A stretch of DNA of 64,000 nucleotides from Allolobophora icterica (lineage: Eukaryota; Annelida; Clitellata; Crassiclitellata; Lumbricidae). A program made the position numbers and the translations under genes. This document shows positions 12,288 through 23,829 of the stretch, piece after piece. The notes under the pieces were generated by a model. The model had not been told where the DNA came from, did no database searches, and was given only the letters and a program-made list of their open reading frames with translations. The first letter of the stretch is position 1; each line of letters starts with the position of its first letter. The stretch is from positions 8,977,376-9,041,375 of the forward strand of contig OY744611.1 in the NCBI GenBank assembly GCA_963556255.1, read 5' to 3'.

Positions 12288-12615
12288 CTGGCCGCCATTT
12301 TGTCCGCCATTTTCTTTTCTGGCAGTGCTACATATGTGTCTTTAGTTCCATTGCATTCCTTGACCCCGATAATGTTAAGTTAGACTATAAAATCATGTTT
12401 TCATGACTTTACTTATAGCAATTTGAAGATATTGGCCGCCGTTTTGTTCGCCATTTTGTTTCCTGGCAGAGCTACATATGTGTCTTAAGTTCCATCGCAT
12501 TCCTTGTCCCAGAAAATGCTTATTTATACTCTAAAATCATGTTTCCATCACATACCTGACTGTACTTATAGCCATTTGAAGATATTGGCTACCATTTTGT
12601 CCGCCATCTTGGTTT
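12288..12615. repeat. Tandem repeat of about 150 bp, two units plus a partial
   Basis: Units begin at about 12288, 12433 and 12585 with variants of GGCCGCCATTTTGTCCGCCA and share CTACATATGTGTCTT, TCGCATTCCTTG and TAAAATCATGTTT. They lie near the right end of the TIR element. Confidence 0.8.
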
Positions 12616-13679
12616 TTCCATGTAACCGCTAAAACTCTAGCTTGCTAACCACGATTTTCGTTTTCAGCAGGGTCAAATTAGTGTACATGTAGAAGCACCC
12701 ATTGGCAAATTGTTACATGATTTGCTTCTAACAACGTCATTTTAAAATTCCAAGCCTAGTCTATTTTGGAAGATTTCAATTGCTGGGTTTTAATGGGATA
12801 GGTTTTCACCGTTGGGGCACCTCAAAACATAATCCTAGAGGCAAGATATTTTACACTAGCAAAACTAGTATCTATACACAAGTTTTGCACCCCCTGCCAA
12901 TTGGAGATTCCTCAAAAAAAATTTTACCTATAGCTTTCACTCCACCCTACTGGCTAATAACGTGGTGTTTGGCAAAATTACGGATAGCTTGCGCAAGCGT
13001 ATTAGAGTCCACCTGGTCTCACTAGCGTTTGGCCAATCAGCTGAATCGGCTGCGCCGCCTGATCTCCGATCCTACCACAAGGATTACTCATCGCCTAGTG
13101 CAATGTCCAGCCAGGCCATTCTTGACCTCAGCAAATATCTCGAGTACGACATCTGGTAAAACGAGATCAAGACATAGCAAGGCGAAAATGCCCAGCTGCT
13201 ATATACCGAAACAGACAGCCTGCTGTTCCAGGTGGAGAAGCCGGACACCTACGCCGATATATTGGTCAACAAGAATCTCTACGACTTCAGTTAATCTCTC
13301 AAAGATAACCCGTAACACAGCGGCAAGAACAAAAGGGTCGTGGGCAAGTTCGAGGACGAATGCAACAATGTCCCCAGTATCGAGTTTGTCGGTCTGCACC
13401 CCCTGATGTATTCTTAGGGTTGCCACCTTTCTAAACAAGGAAGTCGGGACGCAATTTTGGAGCACTCAAATCGTAAAACACCTCACGATGTGGAACCAGA
13501 AGCCCAAGTCGCGCAACCGAGAAATTTTTTGGAGAAAGTAACAATTTACTTTATAAAGACGATTAAGATTAAGATTTATGATTTTGAACACTGTAATGAT
13601 GTCAGGTTGTGTTTTAATGTCGGTATTAAAGATTTAGCGTTAGGTACACATATATTTTTTATTTTTTTATATTGTATGT

Positions 13680-14898
13680 CAATGGTTTTCAACCGGGGTT
13701 CCGCGGAACCCAGGGGTTCCGCGGGCGTCGGCCAGGGGTTCCGCGGCAGTTCAAAATAAAATTTTAAAACATCAGCTGAATAACGCACAAAAGGATTAGC
13801 AATTAGCAGAATTCTTCATAGCTTTCAGTCATTCTTGCTTGACACAATTCTGTGTTAAAATAATTAACATATTTGCATGAATGTCGCATTTTATAAGTCG
13901 TTATATTACATGCATTGTCATATCTACACGAGTCTACTCATGACTTATAATTTGGAAGAGGCATATGCGTCAAATGGGAATCCTGTAGATATATTTTCCA
14001 AATGGCATTCAGACAAATTACGCTACCAGGACATGTTAACATTTATTTTGAACCATTTGGACACTCTGTCCAACAGTCTCAATAACTATTGTCCATCAGT
14101 ACCACTGTACCAGTTGAGCAGTAGGCCTACGACTGGGTTAAAGAAACCCATTTGTAGGAATTAATTCTTCTTTGGATCAATTCAGTTTGAAAGTGGAGAA
14201 GAACTCGCTGAAATGACGACTGATGGAATGCTCAACGTGCATGCAGAGCTAGACTTGGACTCGTTTTGGATATTGGTCGAACAGGAATATCCATCTCTTT
14301 CTCAGAGAGAATTCTAATTCTATGCGAGGTTGGATTTTATGCCACGACTTCCACAAAAAAAGCCAAAAAGCGAGAATGACTCTTGTCTGTTGAGGACCAA
14401 TTATTACGGGTGTGTCTGAGAATTAAACTGTTACGCTGAAGCCACCAGGCTCAAATTTTACACTGAACTTGATGAAAGTAACTTGCAGAACAGCGTTTCT
14501 ATAACACTATTGCAGAATATTTAATATTCTATCCATCTGTCGGAAATACTTACTGGCGAAATACAAAAAAAATGCTGTTGTTCAGTAGCATTGATTTTGT
14601 GCACTACACTTGAGTGTTAAATTTTAGCACTAAAGTATATAGGCCTACTTGTAATGTGATATTATAGCTGTACCAGCAGCATATGTGCAAATAACTTATA
14701 TTAAAAGTTCAAAATTAGAAAATCTAAAATTTAGAATTTAAAATTTAGGATAATATTTAATATTATCCCAACATTAGAAGTTACAATTAGGCCTACATTT
14801 ATTTCTAGCAATATTGGATGGGTGAAACTCGATGGGTTCCGTGAGACAATGAGCGTTCGTGTAGGGTTCCGTCGCCACAAAAAGGTTGAAAACCACTA
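13680..14898 (+). mobile_element. hAT-like element
   Basis: Ends are inverted: CAATGGTTTTCAACC at 13680 and GGTTGAAAACCACTA at 14884-14898. Next to both are GGGTTCCG-type repeats (three copies around 13698-13745; 14835 and 14868), common just inside hAT ends. A transposase C-terminal relic lies within. Flanking 8-mers do not match clearly (TTGTATGT versus ATTGCAGA), so the exact limits are uncertain. Confidence 0.65.
14164..14330 (+). pseudogene. hAT transposase C-terminal relic
   Basis: Translation gives 'FGSIQFESGEELAEMTT' and 'LDSFWILVEQEYPSLSQRE', resembling the C-terminal dimerisation region of ZBED5-like hAT transposases (D-S-F-W ... E-Y-P). The upstream ORF 13877-14164 may be part of the same protein. 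Stops follow at once; inactive. Confidence 0.6.
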
Positions 14899-14971
14899 AT
14901 TGCAGAAGTCAATGCGGGAAATGAACCACATACAATGTATGTGGTTCATTTCCAGCATAGACTTCTGCAAT
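14899..14971. repeat. 73-bp imperfect palindrome
   Basis: Arms ATTGCAGAAGTC ... AAATGAACCACATACA pair with TGTATGTGGTTCATTT ... ACTTCTGCAAT around 14934. It begins at the base after the right hAT end. Could be a hairpin-ended MITE or a fold-back remnant. Confidence 0.8.
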
Positions 14972-15885
14972 TTTTCTGACTGAGAATTTGCAAAATAATT
15001 AACTTTAAGAACACGTGCAGATTCTGTCGATCAGATCAAGTTTTCAAGCGGTTTAGTTACGTGATGATTATAATTTTAATTTAAAGCTGTATTCTGAATC
15101 ACACTTCACAGATATCAACAACGGTTTCTGTCCTAAAACGAAATTGTAGAACTCCGCACATGTCATGCTTTATACACTTATAGTGGTTTTGAATAAATAT
15201 AGTACGAGTAATGTGTTTTAAGCCACAACATTTTGTTAGTTCGGAAAAAATTCAAAACATTCAAAAGTAGGGACATTTGAAAATATCGAAAGATGCCATA
15301 TTTTCTCGTATTTTATAAATAAAAGCATCGCCTCTTCAAAAATTTCTATGCTATTCATATCCACATATCCGCTCTCAAATCTCATCCCAAACGAAACCCG
15401 TCTGAGCAACCTCTTTGCCTCCGCCTCTCCTTGGTCTTCTGGCAACCGGACTTTGTTCTTTATTTGGTAGCTCTAGAAACCATCTGATTCGACGCAGCCT
15501 GTCGTGAATAAGCTGGCATCACATGGTTAGCCTAAAGTAGCGTTTTATATCTTTAGAGTTCAGGATTGCGATTACAAACACCTGTTTTCCCTGAAGTTTA
15601 AGCTAATGTCTATTGAATTTTGAGCATGACTTGCTGCTTCTAGTTCGAAACAATAACCGAGTGATGAACTTTTGGTAAAATGCCGTATATGTAACAGTTC
15701 AGAAGTATTCTTTGAAGCTCGGATAGCAGGACACTTTCCAATATAGGCAGAATAGACAACGTAAGCGTAACAGTTAGAATGAAACTTATACAATGTAGAA
15801 GAAATGCGAACAACCGGAGGCAGATGATTAAATTTTTAGATGGTGGTTTAAAGTTTACTATATGAGGAGTATCAAATTCTAGATC
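14972..15885. other. No recognised gene
   Basis: AT-rich. Short minus-strand ORFs (15236-15445, 15572-15793, 15640-15981) have no visible domain. Confidence 0.4.
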
Positions 15886-16384
15886 ATGCAGTATATCAAT
15901 TGGTGTTATCAAAAGAGACAAATTAAAGAAATGGAGTTGGCAAGTGAAACGGTATTTGGGCAACATCTTGGAGAAGAGCAAACTATGGAACGAAATAAGT
16001 TATATTTCATACGGCCAAAGATTAGAGGAGACATAATGAAATTTAGTAAAGCTTTATCAGAAGTGTCAGATAAAGGAGAGAGTTTGGTGATTGATATTGT
16101 CCCGAAAGAGAGGACGAGGCTTTCAGAAGAATAACTATGTACGTCATAGGACCAATCGATTGGATATCTGCTGGAGGTCAAAAGTATTGTGTTTGCATAG
16201 TATGTGATGCTCTAATGGAGTTGATCATGAACGTTGGTTTGCCTTCTGTGATAAAAAGTGACCAAGAAACGAATTTTACAGCCAACTTGACAAGGGAATT
16301 ACTGAATTTAATGGGTTGTAGCCCAAGGAAGGTTTGTAACGCCACGACATCCAGAGGTAGATGGATTAGTTGTAGCAGACATTA
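15886..16384 (+). pseudogene. Old gypsy integrase relic
   Basis: 16137-16384 reads 'GPIDWISAGGQKYCVCIV' and 'MNVGLPSVIKSDQETNFTA', then 'LLNLMGCSPR' followed out of frame by a 'TPRHPEVDGL'-like stretch: the D and D/E blocks of a Ty3/gypsy integrase with the middle of the core missing. 15886-16134 is an open frame in front of it that could be an upstream part. It ends where the tail of LINE D begins. A possible continuation ('ALRDVPNATT') lies at about 24820 beyond the young gypsy insertion. Confidence 0.65.
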
Positions 16385-16402
16385 ATTTTTAAACGATTCA
16401 TC

Positions 16403-17855
16403 ATGTCAATCAATCAATCAATCAATTTTTATTGCAACGATATAACATACATCAGTTCAACATTATGTTACAAGAAAACGTTGACAAAGGGAAGGCCCAG
16501 AAGGGATGGAAATCCCGCTAATAGGGACACCCAATTTTGTAAGTTAATTACGTTGAAGATAGAGGTTCGATTGAGATACACAGTGATAAGCTTAACTAAG
16601 TGATTAAACAGAGGTATTCATAAGCATACAAAAACAGTGAACAGTGATTTGATTATGAACATTATAGTCTTAGATTAACAGTTGCAAGACCGCATGTAAT
16701 CCAGTTTAAAACAGTTCCATGAATTGTCATTAATTAATCCATCCGTTAATTGAGAACGCAATAGTTTTTTTAAAAAAAGATGAAGATTTGGGACCAGTTG
16801 AATATTTGTGGGGACACAGCTCCAGATCAGGGGACCGTTGTATTTAGTTGAGAAACGGCGAATATTTGATCTAGCAAAAATAGTGCGATAGGATTTTGCT
16901 GCTCAGGTATTATGAAAGTGATATTCAGCACCAATGTTGTAATAGTGAGTAAACCTTGGGGGTAAGAGGGCATGGGTGAATTGATACATAAAGATGGCTG
17001 TCTGAAAGTATCTTATTTTACGGAATTTGAGCAGTTTAAGTTCTACAAAAATAGGGTCAGTATGTGAACAGTAAGGTACCCCAGCAATTATTCGGATTGC
17101 TCTTTTCTGTAGCGTCACCAGTTTTTTAACTCTGGATTCATACGTAGAGGCCCATATCATGTTACAGAACATTAAGTACGGATAAATTAAAGAGTAATAT
17201 AAAGTAAGGCGAATACAGAGGGGAAGTAAAAATGATGCTCGACCAAGTATTCCAACATTTTTTGCAACCTTGGCCGTTATAATTCTGATGTGTTCTTTCC
17301 ACGTTAGATGACTATCAACAACTACACCAAGGAACCTTGTGGAATTTTCTTGAGAGATTGGAATATCGTTTATGTTTACTAATGCAGCAATATTTTGGGG
17401 GCACATTTTCCTGTGGGATCTAAATATAATAAAATTTGTTTTTTGCAAATTTAAGGAAAGCTTATTTGCAGTAAACCAATCCGCCACTGCCATCAACTCA
17501 GCGTTAACAGTCTGGATTAGAGATTGGTAGGATCTATTAGAGTAAAAACATTTGTATCATCGGCAAATAAAATGAAGGATAGAATAGAGGAGGTGTTAGA
17601 GAGGTCGTTTACATACACAAGGAAAAGTAGGGGCCCAAGAATTGATCCTTGGGGAACCCCATATTTAATTAATTCAAAGTGAGATATAGTACCATTGATA
17701 GATACACATTGGGAACGATTAGTAAGATAACTCTTAAACCAGTCCAACTGAATCCCTCTAATTCCGTAAGTTGTTAATTTTTGAATTAGAATATTGTGAT
17801 TTACAGCATCAAAAGCCTTAGCAATGTCAAAGAATGTACCAATGGAGTATTCATT
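16403..17855 (-). mobile_element. LINE D, CR1-like, 5' truncated, (TTGA)n tail
   Basis: The minus-strand 3' end has a (TTGA)n tail at 16405-16429 (seen here as TCAATCAATC). The 3' UTR contains GGGATTTCCATCCC, as in related copies. RT coding lies at 16903-17747. The copy ends near 17855 within the 'AKAFD' region, next to the sequence invaded by the gypsy LTR. Confidence 0.85.
16903..17747 (-). pseudogene. LINE D: reverse transcriptase
   Basis: 17517-17747: 'GVPQGSILGPLLFLVYVND' and the catalytic 'FADDTNVF'. 16903-17496: 'WFTANKLSLNLQKTNFIIF', 'STRFLGVVVDSHLTWKEHI', 'LVTLQKRAIRIIAGVPY' and a C-terminal stop. One frameshift or stop between the ORFs (about 17497-17516). Motifs place it in the jockey superfamily, CR1-like. 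Closest relatives in the window are LINEs G and H. Confidence 0.85.
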
Positions 17856-17882
17856 TTTTTCATATTAAATATGGAAAAGCAT

Positions 17883-18769
17883 TGTCGCGTAACTACTACT
17901 CCCAGGTGACCGGACTTCTGTAAGGTGTTTCCGATAAGGCAGCCGACGGCTCGTGTCGCGACCCAGGATGCCTCACGACCGTCGCTGATATCCGTTGAGT
18001 TCGACTTCAGCTTTTTGGCTGAAGATTTAACATAAGAAAAGACTGTATTTCGCTGTAAAGTTAAACTCTTTTATTTCACAACGACCGAAATTCTTCTTTA
18101 TTCGACACTGTATCTTTGATAACAATACATCAAACTAGCGCTTGAAAACTTGTAAAATCCACGAAGAGTTACGATAACGATCCAAACGAAATCCACGAGC
18201 GAACCTTCTTCACGACGAATAGATCAGACGAGAGCGAACAGACGAGAAGCACACCGAACAAACGACGAGAGAGATATGCTCTACACAAGGTCCTTATATA
18301 CTTTTTGTTAGGCGACAAGTTACACTTCTGACGAACGTAAATTGCCCTAGGCGAACCGGCGAATGTCAGCCACCTTGCAAATCTGACTAAATTCATAGCT
18401 TATATTAACGAACATCAGCCAGACTTCCTACAGACAAAACTTAAATGGCGATCTAAATAGACTGCCAGAGCATCTAATATACACTAGCGCCAGCGAAAAG
18501 TCAGCCAAAAAAGCATCCGGCGCAAGTACACGAATAATTCAACGTATTTCTCAAACGCGAACATAGGAAAGTTCGTCAACAGTCTTGAGGCGTACATTCC
18601 TCATCACCCTAACACAATTTCTCCATACCATGGTAAAACAATATCCGCCAAACACAACGGCGAATTTAACAGAGTTCTCCAAGCGAATAATGTGCATGAT
18701 AAGAACTAAAGAATCAGCCAAGCATTAAGCACCAGACCAACTTAAAGGAGGGAACCCATCTCCGTTACA
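17883..18769 (-). repeat. 3' LTR of the gypsy element
   Basis: 887 bp; on the minus strand begins TGTAACGGAG and ends TACGCGACA. Lacks 3 bp (ATT in a GAGAGATAT context near 18274) relative to the 5' LTR. Confidence 0.95.
18070..18075 (-). promoter_or_regulatory. Polyadenylation signal AATAAA in the 3' LTR
   Basis: Minus-strand AATAAA lies about 220 bp downstream of the LTR TATA box (18293-18300), the order expected for U3-R-U5. A second AATAAA occurs about 25 bp further downstream. Confidence 0.55.
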
Positions 18770-18784
18770 CCCTCCTCCCACCAA
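18770..18784 (-). other. Polypurine tract
   Basis: Minus-strand TTGGTGGGAGGAGGG directly abuts the 3' LTR start (TGTAACGG): the plus-strand primer position for LTR elements. Confidence 0.85.
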
Positions 18785-18931
18785 AAAGAAAGCCGAAGCC
18801 CTCTTCGGGTCAGTATTTTTCGCTAAAAATGCAATTGCTACAATCTTGCAAACTTAAACAGTCAATATCGTAAAGTTCTTCAATGTTCAACATCTTATGT
18901 TTTTAATATATCAGCCGACCAAAAACAGCAA

Positions 18932-19303
18932 CTACTGAAAACGGGCGGGTTTCGTTATCGTCCGTCGTGGCCTCGACGTCTCACCGGGTCCCTCTGGCGG
19001 CTGACCCGCCGTTGGCTCCGAGTCCTCTGAATCCTGCTCAATCGAAGACTCCTCATACGCCTTCAATTTGTCGACATGCGTAACAAATGGCTGCGTTTTC
19101 TTGGAACGTTGCACCAAATAGTTCACAGGTCCACACTGTCGCAGGACGGTAAAAGGACCCGAGTACATCTTTGTCCATTTTGGAGTGCGGCCTTGAAATT
19201 TCCTTGGCGAAAACCACCACACTTTATCTCCTGCGTTGAAAGCGATCGGACGAACACGAAGGTCATAATCGTGTTTCCGGCGTTCCGCAGCTCGTTTCAA
19301 GGA
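18932..19303 (-). pseudogene. Gypsy integrase C-terminal domain, after the second stop
   Basis: In frame with the preceding RNase H-integrase section, from which it is separated only by a TAA at 19304-19306. Contains 'KRAAERRKHDYDLRVRP', 'FNAGDKVWWFSPRKF' and 'YSGPFTVLRQCGPVNYLV' (a GPY/F-type module), then an acidic, Pro-rich tail ending at a normal stop. No chromodomain is seen. Confidence 0.85.
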
Positions 19304-20830
19304 TTACCGAACTTCTCGGTAGGCCGTCTCAATCCTTTTTGCCATGTCCTCCACATAGTCGACGTATGTGGTTCCAGCAGGCCAAGCTGAAGTGGGTCTC
19401 CCATACACCAAGTCGATGGGAGCGCGCACTTCACGGGCGAAGAGGAGGTAGCTGGGCGAGTACCCGGTCACCTCATGAACGGAAGCCCGATAGGCGCCCA
19501 GCACATAGGGTAGGAACTCATTCCAGTCCCGCTGATGGCTGCTAACAATTTTGCCTATCATAGCGTTCATCGTTCGATGAAAACGCTCTATGAGCCCATT
19601 ACAACTTGGGTGATAACTGCTTGTCCTCACCGTGTCTATTCCTAACAACCGACAAAGCTCCTTAAAAAGGTGGCTTTCAAAATTTGTACCCTGATCCGTG
19701 AGAATTTGTAGGGGTGCCCCATACCGGACAATCACGGTTTCTACTAGGGCTTTGGCAACTGAGCTAGCCTCTTGGTTATAGAGTGGCACTGCCTCTACAA
19801 ATTTTGTAAAGTTATCCATTATTGTGAGGATGTACTGGTGCCCCTTACGACTGCGTGGGTGTGGTCCGGTTATGTCTATGGACAACCGCTCCCATGGTTC
19901 CCCGGTGGGCAAAGGCTGTAAAGGGCCTTGCTGCGGAGGCTTACCTCTCCGATATTGACAACACTGCGGACAGCGTTGACAAAACCGCTGCACCTCCTGC
20001 GACCATCCAACCCAGTATGCCCTTCTCCTAATTTGCATCCTAGTCCTACGGGTCCCTAGGTGCCCACCAGTTAATCCAGTATGCGCCAGCCTTAGAAACT
20101 CTTCGCGTAGAGACTTCGGCAATAACAACTGCTCGACTCCATCTATGCGCTTCCTGTACATGACTCCGTCTTTCATGCACAAGCTTTCTTTCTGGTGCCA
20201 GTACACCTTAACAGTCGCGCTCTCATGTAGTATTTCAACAAGGTCAGGTACTCGTCCTCCTTCCTCTAACCACTGGCGTACTATCCTTAAGTCATGATCC
20301 TCTCTCTGTGCGTTCAGAATAGGATCGCTATTCTCAGCCGTCGGTTCTGGCGTTGCAGTCACAACTTCCCTAGTGGCAGCTACAGCCAGCACTTCATCCT
20401 CGGCTCCGCACTGCCTACACGGCTTTCTCGAAGGGGCGTCAGCGTTTCCATGACGATGCCCCGGCCGGTGCAGGATCTCGAAATCAAATTCAGCCAATCT
20501 CTCCAGCCACCTACCTTGCTGTCCTATAGGCTCTGGCGTCCTTTGTAACCATCTAAGTGCAGCATGGTCTGTCCTCAACACAAAATGTCGGCCTAGCAGA
20601 TACTGTCTATAGTACTTAGTGAAGTAGACAACAGCTAATAACTCTCGCCTGGTAACGCAGTACCGCTGTTCAGCTGCGGAAAGAAGCCGACTGCCATATG
20701 CAATCACTCTCTCCTCTCCATCAATATTCTGTGAAAGCACAGCCTCAATTCCGATGTCAGACGCATCGCAGTCCAACACATAAGCCATTCCTTCCTTAGG
20801 CAGCGTCAAGACCGGCGCCGTCGTCAACAA
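19304..20830 (-). pseudogene. Gypsy RNase H and integrase section of pol
   Basis: RNase H: 'MAYVLDCDASDIGIEAVLS', 'YGSRLLSAAEQRYCVTRRE', 'LRTDHAALRWL', 'HGNADAPSRKPC'. Integrase zinc domain 'HTGLTGGHLG' with 'CQRCPQCCQY', then the DDE core: 'LSIDITGPHPRSRKGHQY', 'QILTDQGTNFES', 'SYHPSCNGLIERFHRTMN'. All expected catalytic positions are visible. It lies in the same frame as gag-RT upstream, parted by one TGA at 20867-20869, so it is a section of one polyprotein rather than a separate gene. Confidence 0.9.
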
Positions 20831-20869
20831 AGCCTTAAGGCGGTCGAATGCCTCCTGACATTCCTCAGT

Positions 20870-23746
20870 TCAAGTAAACACATGACCCTTCTTAGTTAAG
20901 GCGAACAAAGGGGCAGCCAGCGATGAAAAATCTCTAACAAATTTCCTGTAATAGGAGCAGAGGCCTAAAAATGCGCGAACCTCTCTTAATTTACTAGGAA
21001 CCGGCCACTCAGTAACCTCAGAGATTTTCGACGGATCTACTGCCACTCCATCTGGCGACACTATATGTCCCAGGAAACCAACCGTTCTGCGCAATAGCCG
21101 GCATTTACTCGGTTTCAGCTTTAAATTCGCCTCCCTCAGCCTTTGCAGGATTTGTTCCAACCTCTCTAGATGCTGATCAATGTCTTTACCAAAGATGATG
21201 ACATCGTCTAGATACACCAAGCACGTTTCAAAATTCAATCCAGAAAGGACAAGGTCCATAAGTCTTTGAAACGTCGCCGGAGCGTTACACAATCCATAGG
21301 GCATCACAGTCCACCTAAATGTTCCTCTCAGAGTGACGAAAGCAGATTTATTCGAATCCTTCGGATCCAAACCAACCTGATGATATCCGCTTCGGAGGTC
21401 CAGCGTACTATACCAGCTAGCCCCCGACAGCGCATCCAAACACTCGTCACAACGAGGCAGAGGATACGAATCCTTCTTCGTCTTCTCATTTAGACCTCTA
21501 AAATCGATGCAAAATCTCATCGATCCATCTTTCTTTCTTGCTAAGACAACATTGGCTGCCCACTCGCTCGCTGCAGGCTCTATGATCCCATCTGCCAGCA
21601 TCTGCTCCAGTTGGTTATCAATCACCTCTCTATACGCAAAAGGTTGCCGTCTCAGCGGTTGCCACACAGGAGCAGAACCCCCTGTGTCTATCCGATGCAT
21701 AGCAGCTGATGTCCTTCCAATGTCTCGCTCATTCTGCGAAAATACATCCTGGTATTCGTCCAACAACTTACTCAAACGTTCCCTCGCATCTGCCGACACT
21801 TCTTCTGGGATGTCACTCATCAAAACATCTTTGACACCTGTGGCCTCCTTACTTACCTTATCTTCCATCCTATGCTCACGAGATTGTACATGTACTGGGT
21901 GCAATCCCCCTAATAGCTTATCTTTTTCTAGTTTGACTACTTCTTCCGTCAAATTAATCACACGGATTTGCGGCGTGCCAGCGCCCTCCCCTACAAGTAC
22001 CCGGGCAACATGGACTCCCGGCTGAAGCTCTCTGGCTTCAGTCATCCAAGCCTGTGCCGTCTGGTTCAAATCCAAATATAGGGTTTTTGCGCTGATATCT
22101 TGTTGGCACTTCGGCGGAACAATTACCTCTTCCGCGACTATCACCCGTCTGCACCATGCAGATCCATTACCTTTAACTAGTGGGATTTTTTTTCGCCCAA
22201 CAAAGAGTGCACCAGTCCCAAAGCCCAAGCGGCAGCGGTGTTGTCGAAGCCAGTCCATGCCCAGCATTGCCTCTGCTATCTGATCAGAAACCAAAAATGT
22301 TGTAGTTAAAGCAAACCCACGCCACATCTTAAGTGGAACCGTGACCTCCCCTAGGACATTAATTTCCGTCCCGTTAGCAGCCATCAAGCAGCGAGTACAA
22401 GGTTTAAGTTCTAACCCTTCAACAGCTGACAAAGGCACAAGGCTCACCTCCGAACCGGTGTCGATCAGGCACAGCTGGGTCCTTCCTTCGATGGATCCCC
22501 GGATGTAGATTGCGTTGTTGCTGGCTCTGTTGGATGTCCGAGAGCGCGTGGTGTGGTTCACTGCGGTGTCCTCGACTGCGACTTGCTCCTCCGGTCCGGC
22601 GATGGTGGTGTTAGGAGTGCGATTGGCGAACCGTCGTCGTCCCTGACGACAGTCCCGAACGATGTGGCCAGGACGACCACACCCGAAGCAGACCGCTGTC
22701 CGGACATAGGTAGGCCGGTTCGACGATGAGTTGGTGGCTCCTTGGTTGGCATCGAGGTTCGCTTCTTGGAGCCTCGACGCGTTGTTCGTCCAGCTCTCGA
22801 ATTGTCGGTCGATCCGTGCTTCGATCTCCCGTTGCCATCTCTTCTGCTCTTCCGTCTGCGTTGCCAGGAACCGGTCCAGTTGAGATTGGAGTTGACTTGC
22901 AGCGTCGGCCTCGGCGGTCCCGCGCACACGATCGGGCGGTCTCCGCCGATCCTCCGACTCAGACGTTCTTTGGTAGGCTTCCAGTCGTAGAGCTGTGCGA
23001 TATGCCTCGTCTAGCGTCTTCGGCTCGCGTTCCCGAACTTTCAGCGACAGCTCTCGATCTCGTAGGGCCTCCAGGAATGCGTCTTTGGCGACTATCTCGG
23101 TAGTCTCGTTCGATGGTCCTGGGTAGGCCAGCACCACCAATCTTCGTATGTCGTGGAGAAGGGTACTCAGCGTCTCGTCCTGGCGTTGACGACGATAGTA
23201 CAACTGCGCTCTGAAGGTCTCCGCTTGTCCCTCAGTGCCGTATCGTTGTCGTAGACGCACCACAAGTTCTTCGTACGTGACATCGGGTTGCGAACCGAAG
23301 TCCCATAGCAGCTGGGTCGCCGCCTTGTCCAAAGCGCAACGTAAGAAATCGACCTTGTCCTCCGGAGTCCATGCATTGTGGCGTGCGCAGACTTCAAATT
23401 GTGTAAGCAAGGAGTCCAACGACCCCGTCCCGTCGAACTTCCCCGGCTTCATCGGTGCTTTCCGGTAGCCGAGAACAACACCGGCGTTCTCCAGCGGTTT
23501 TGGGGTACTTGGCAGTTCCCTTTTCATGCGCGACGGTTTCGGCTTCGTCGATCCCGGCTCGTCGAAATCGATGCTTTCCAGCAGTCGGTCCGGGTCAAAG
23601 GTGGCCCTCCTCGACGTCTTGTTCGCCGCAGGGGTCGACGTACTTGGCTGAAAGGGCGTCGGTTCTCCCACGTCCACTAACGAGTAAATTATCGTTCGCT
23701 CTTCGTCCGTCATTTTCGCTCGAGAGAAGAAATCTTGAAAAGTCAC
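20870..23746 (-). pseudogene. Gypsy gag, protease and reverse transcriptase section
   Basis: 958 codons open from an ATG at 23746. Residues about 95-330 are gag with a retrotransposon-gag block ('KFDGTGSLDSLLTQFEVC'). A CCHC zinc knuckle 'CFGCGRPGHIVRDC' lies near residue 355. Protease active site 'LIDTGSEVSLVP' near 430. RT follows: 'RKKDGSMRFCIDFRGLNE', 'TFQRLMDLVL', catalytic 'YLDDVIIFG', then 'RAFLGLCSYYRKFVRDF'. Gag and pol share one frame, so no gag/pol frameshift is needed. The ORF ends at a TGA in the RT-RNase H connection. The start was chosen because no in-frame ATG lies between it and the primer-binding site; a second Met occurs 10 codons in. Confidence 0.92.
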
Positions 23747-23808
23747 TCACCAGTCGTCGAATCCAGTGAATTTCCGGCGAACAGTCTTTTTCCGAACAGA
23801 ATCCTAAA

Positions 23809-23826
23809 CCCGTACTTCTGGTACCA
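23809..23826 (-). other. Primer-binding site of the gypsy element
   Basis: Minus-strand TGGTACCAGAAGTACGGG starts three bases after the 5' LTR end. The TGG start fits pairing with a tRNA CCA end; the tRNA species was not identified. Confidence 0.7.
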
Positions 23827-23829
23827 ATT

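Larger units (their letters stand above)
10862..12949 (+). mobile_element. TIR transposon with perfect 8-bp target duplication
   Basis: Both ends carry the 15-bp inverted repeat TAGGGTGGAGTGAAA, flanked by the direct repeat CTGGCTAA (10854-10861 and 12950-12957). The inserted site is the PolB coding word that is uninterrupted at about 63977. Weaker inverted similarity extends about 60 bp inward (GGCAGGG.GTGCAAAA). An 8-bp TSD with a TAGGG end fits the hAT superfamily, but the coding remnant inside is not a hAT transposase I recognise. An internal tandem repeat lies at 12288-12615. Confidence 0.9.
9345..13420 (+). pseudogene. Relic 2 of Maverick-type PolB, internally deleted and interrupted
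   Basis: Three pieces align by eye with the large PolB family. 9361-9735 is the N-terminal region. 10185-10861 matches the segment from 'ELKLLTGIDMQLFAERGLR' to 'RHEAWMAPYIEMNTQLR' and 'DFEKDFFKLA'. 12958-13420 continues the polymerase: 'FGKITDSLRKRIRVHL', then the motif C region as 'LLYTETDSLLF' (13197-13229), ending near 'SIEFVGLHPLMYS'. A 2088-bp transposon (10862-12949) splits it exactly inside the conserved 'KLANN' region. The stretch 9736-10160 lacks the exonuclease and endonuclease VII part. Many stops; inactive. Confidence 0.8.

Noticed and set aside
13680..14906. 8-bp duplication for the hAT relic at 13.7-14.9 kb
   Set aside because: Flanking 8-mers TTGTATGT and ATTGCAGA share too few bases to call.
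21507..22025. 172-codon plus-strand ORF inside the gypsy element
   Set aside because: Antisense shadow of the protease-RT region; no domain, and the sense strand is clearly coding.
23809..23826. Assigning a tRNA to the primer-binding site
   Set aside because: The complementary tRNA 3' end could not be matched to a known tRNA with confidence.
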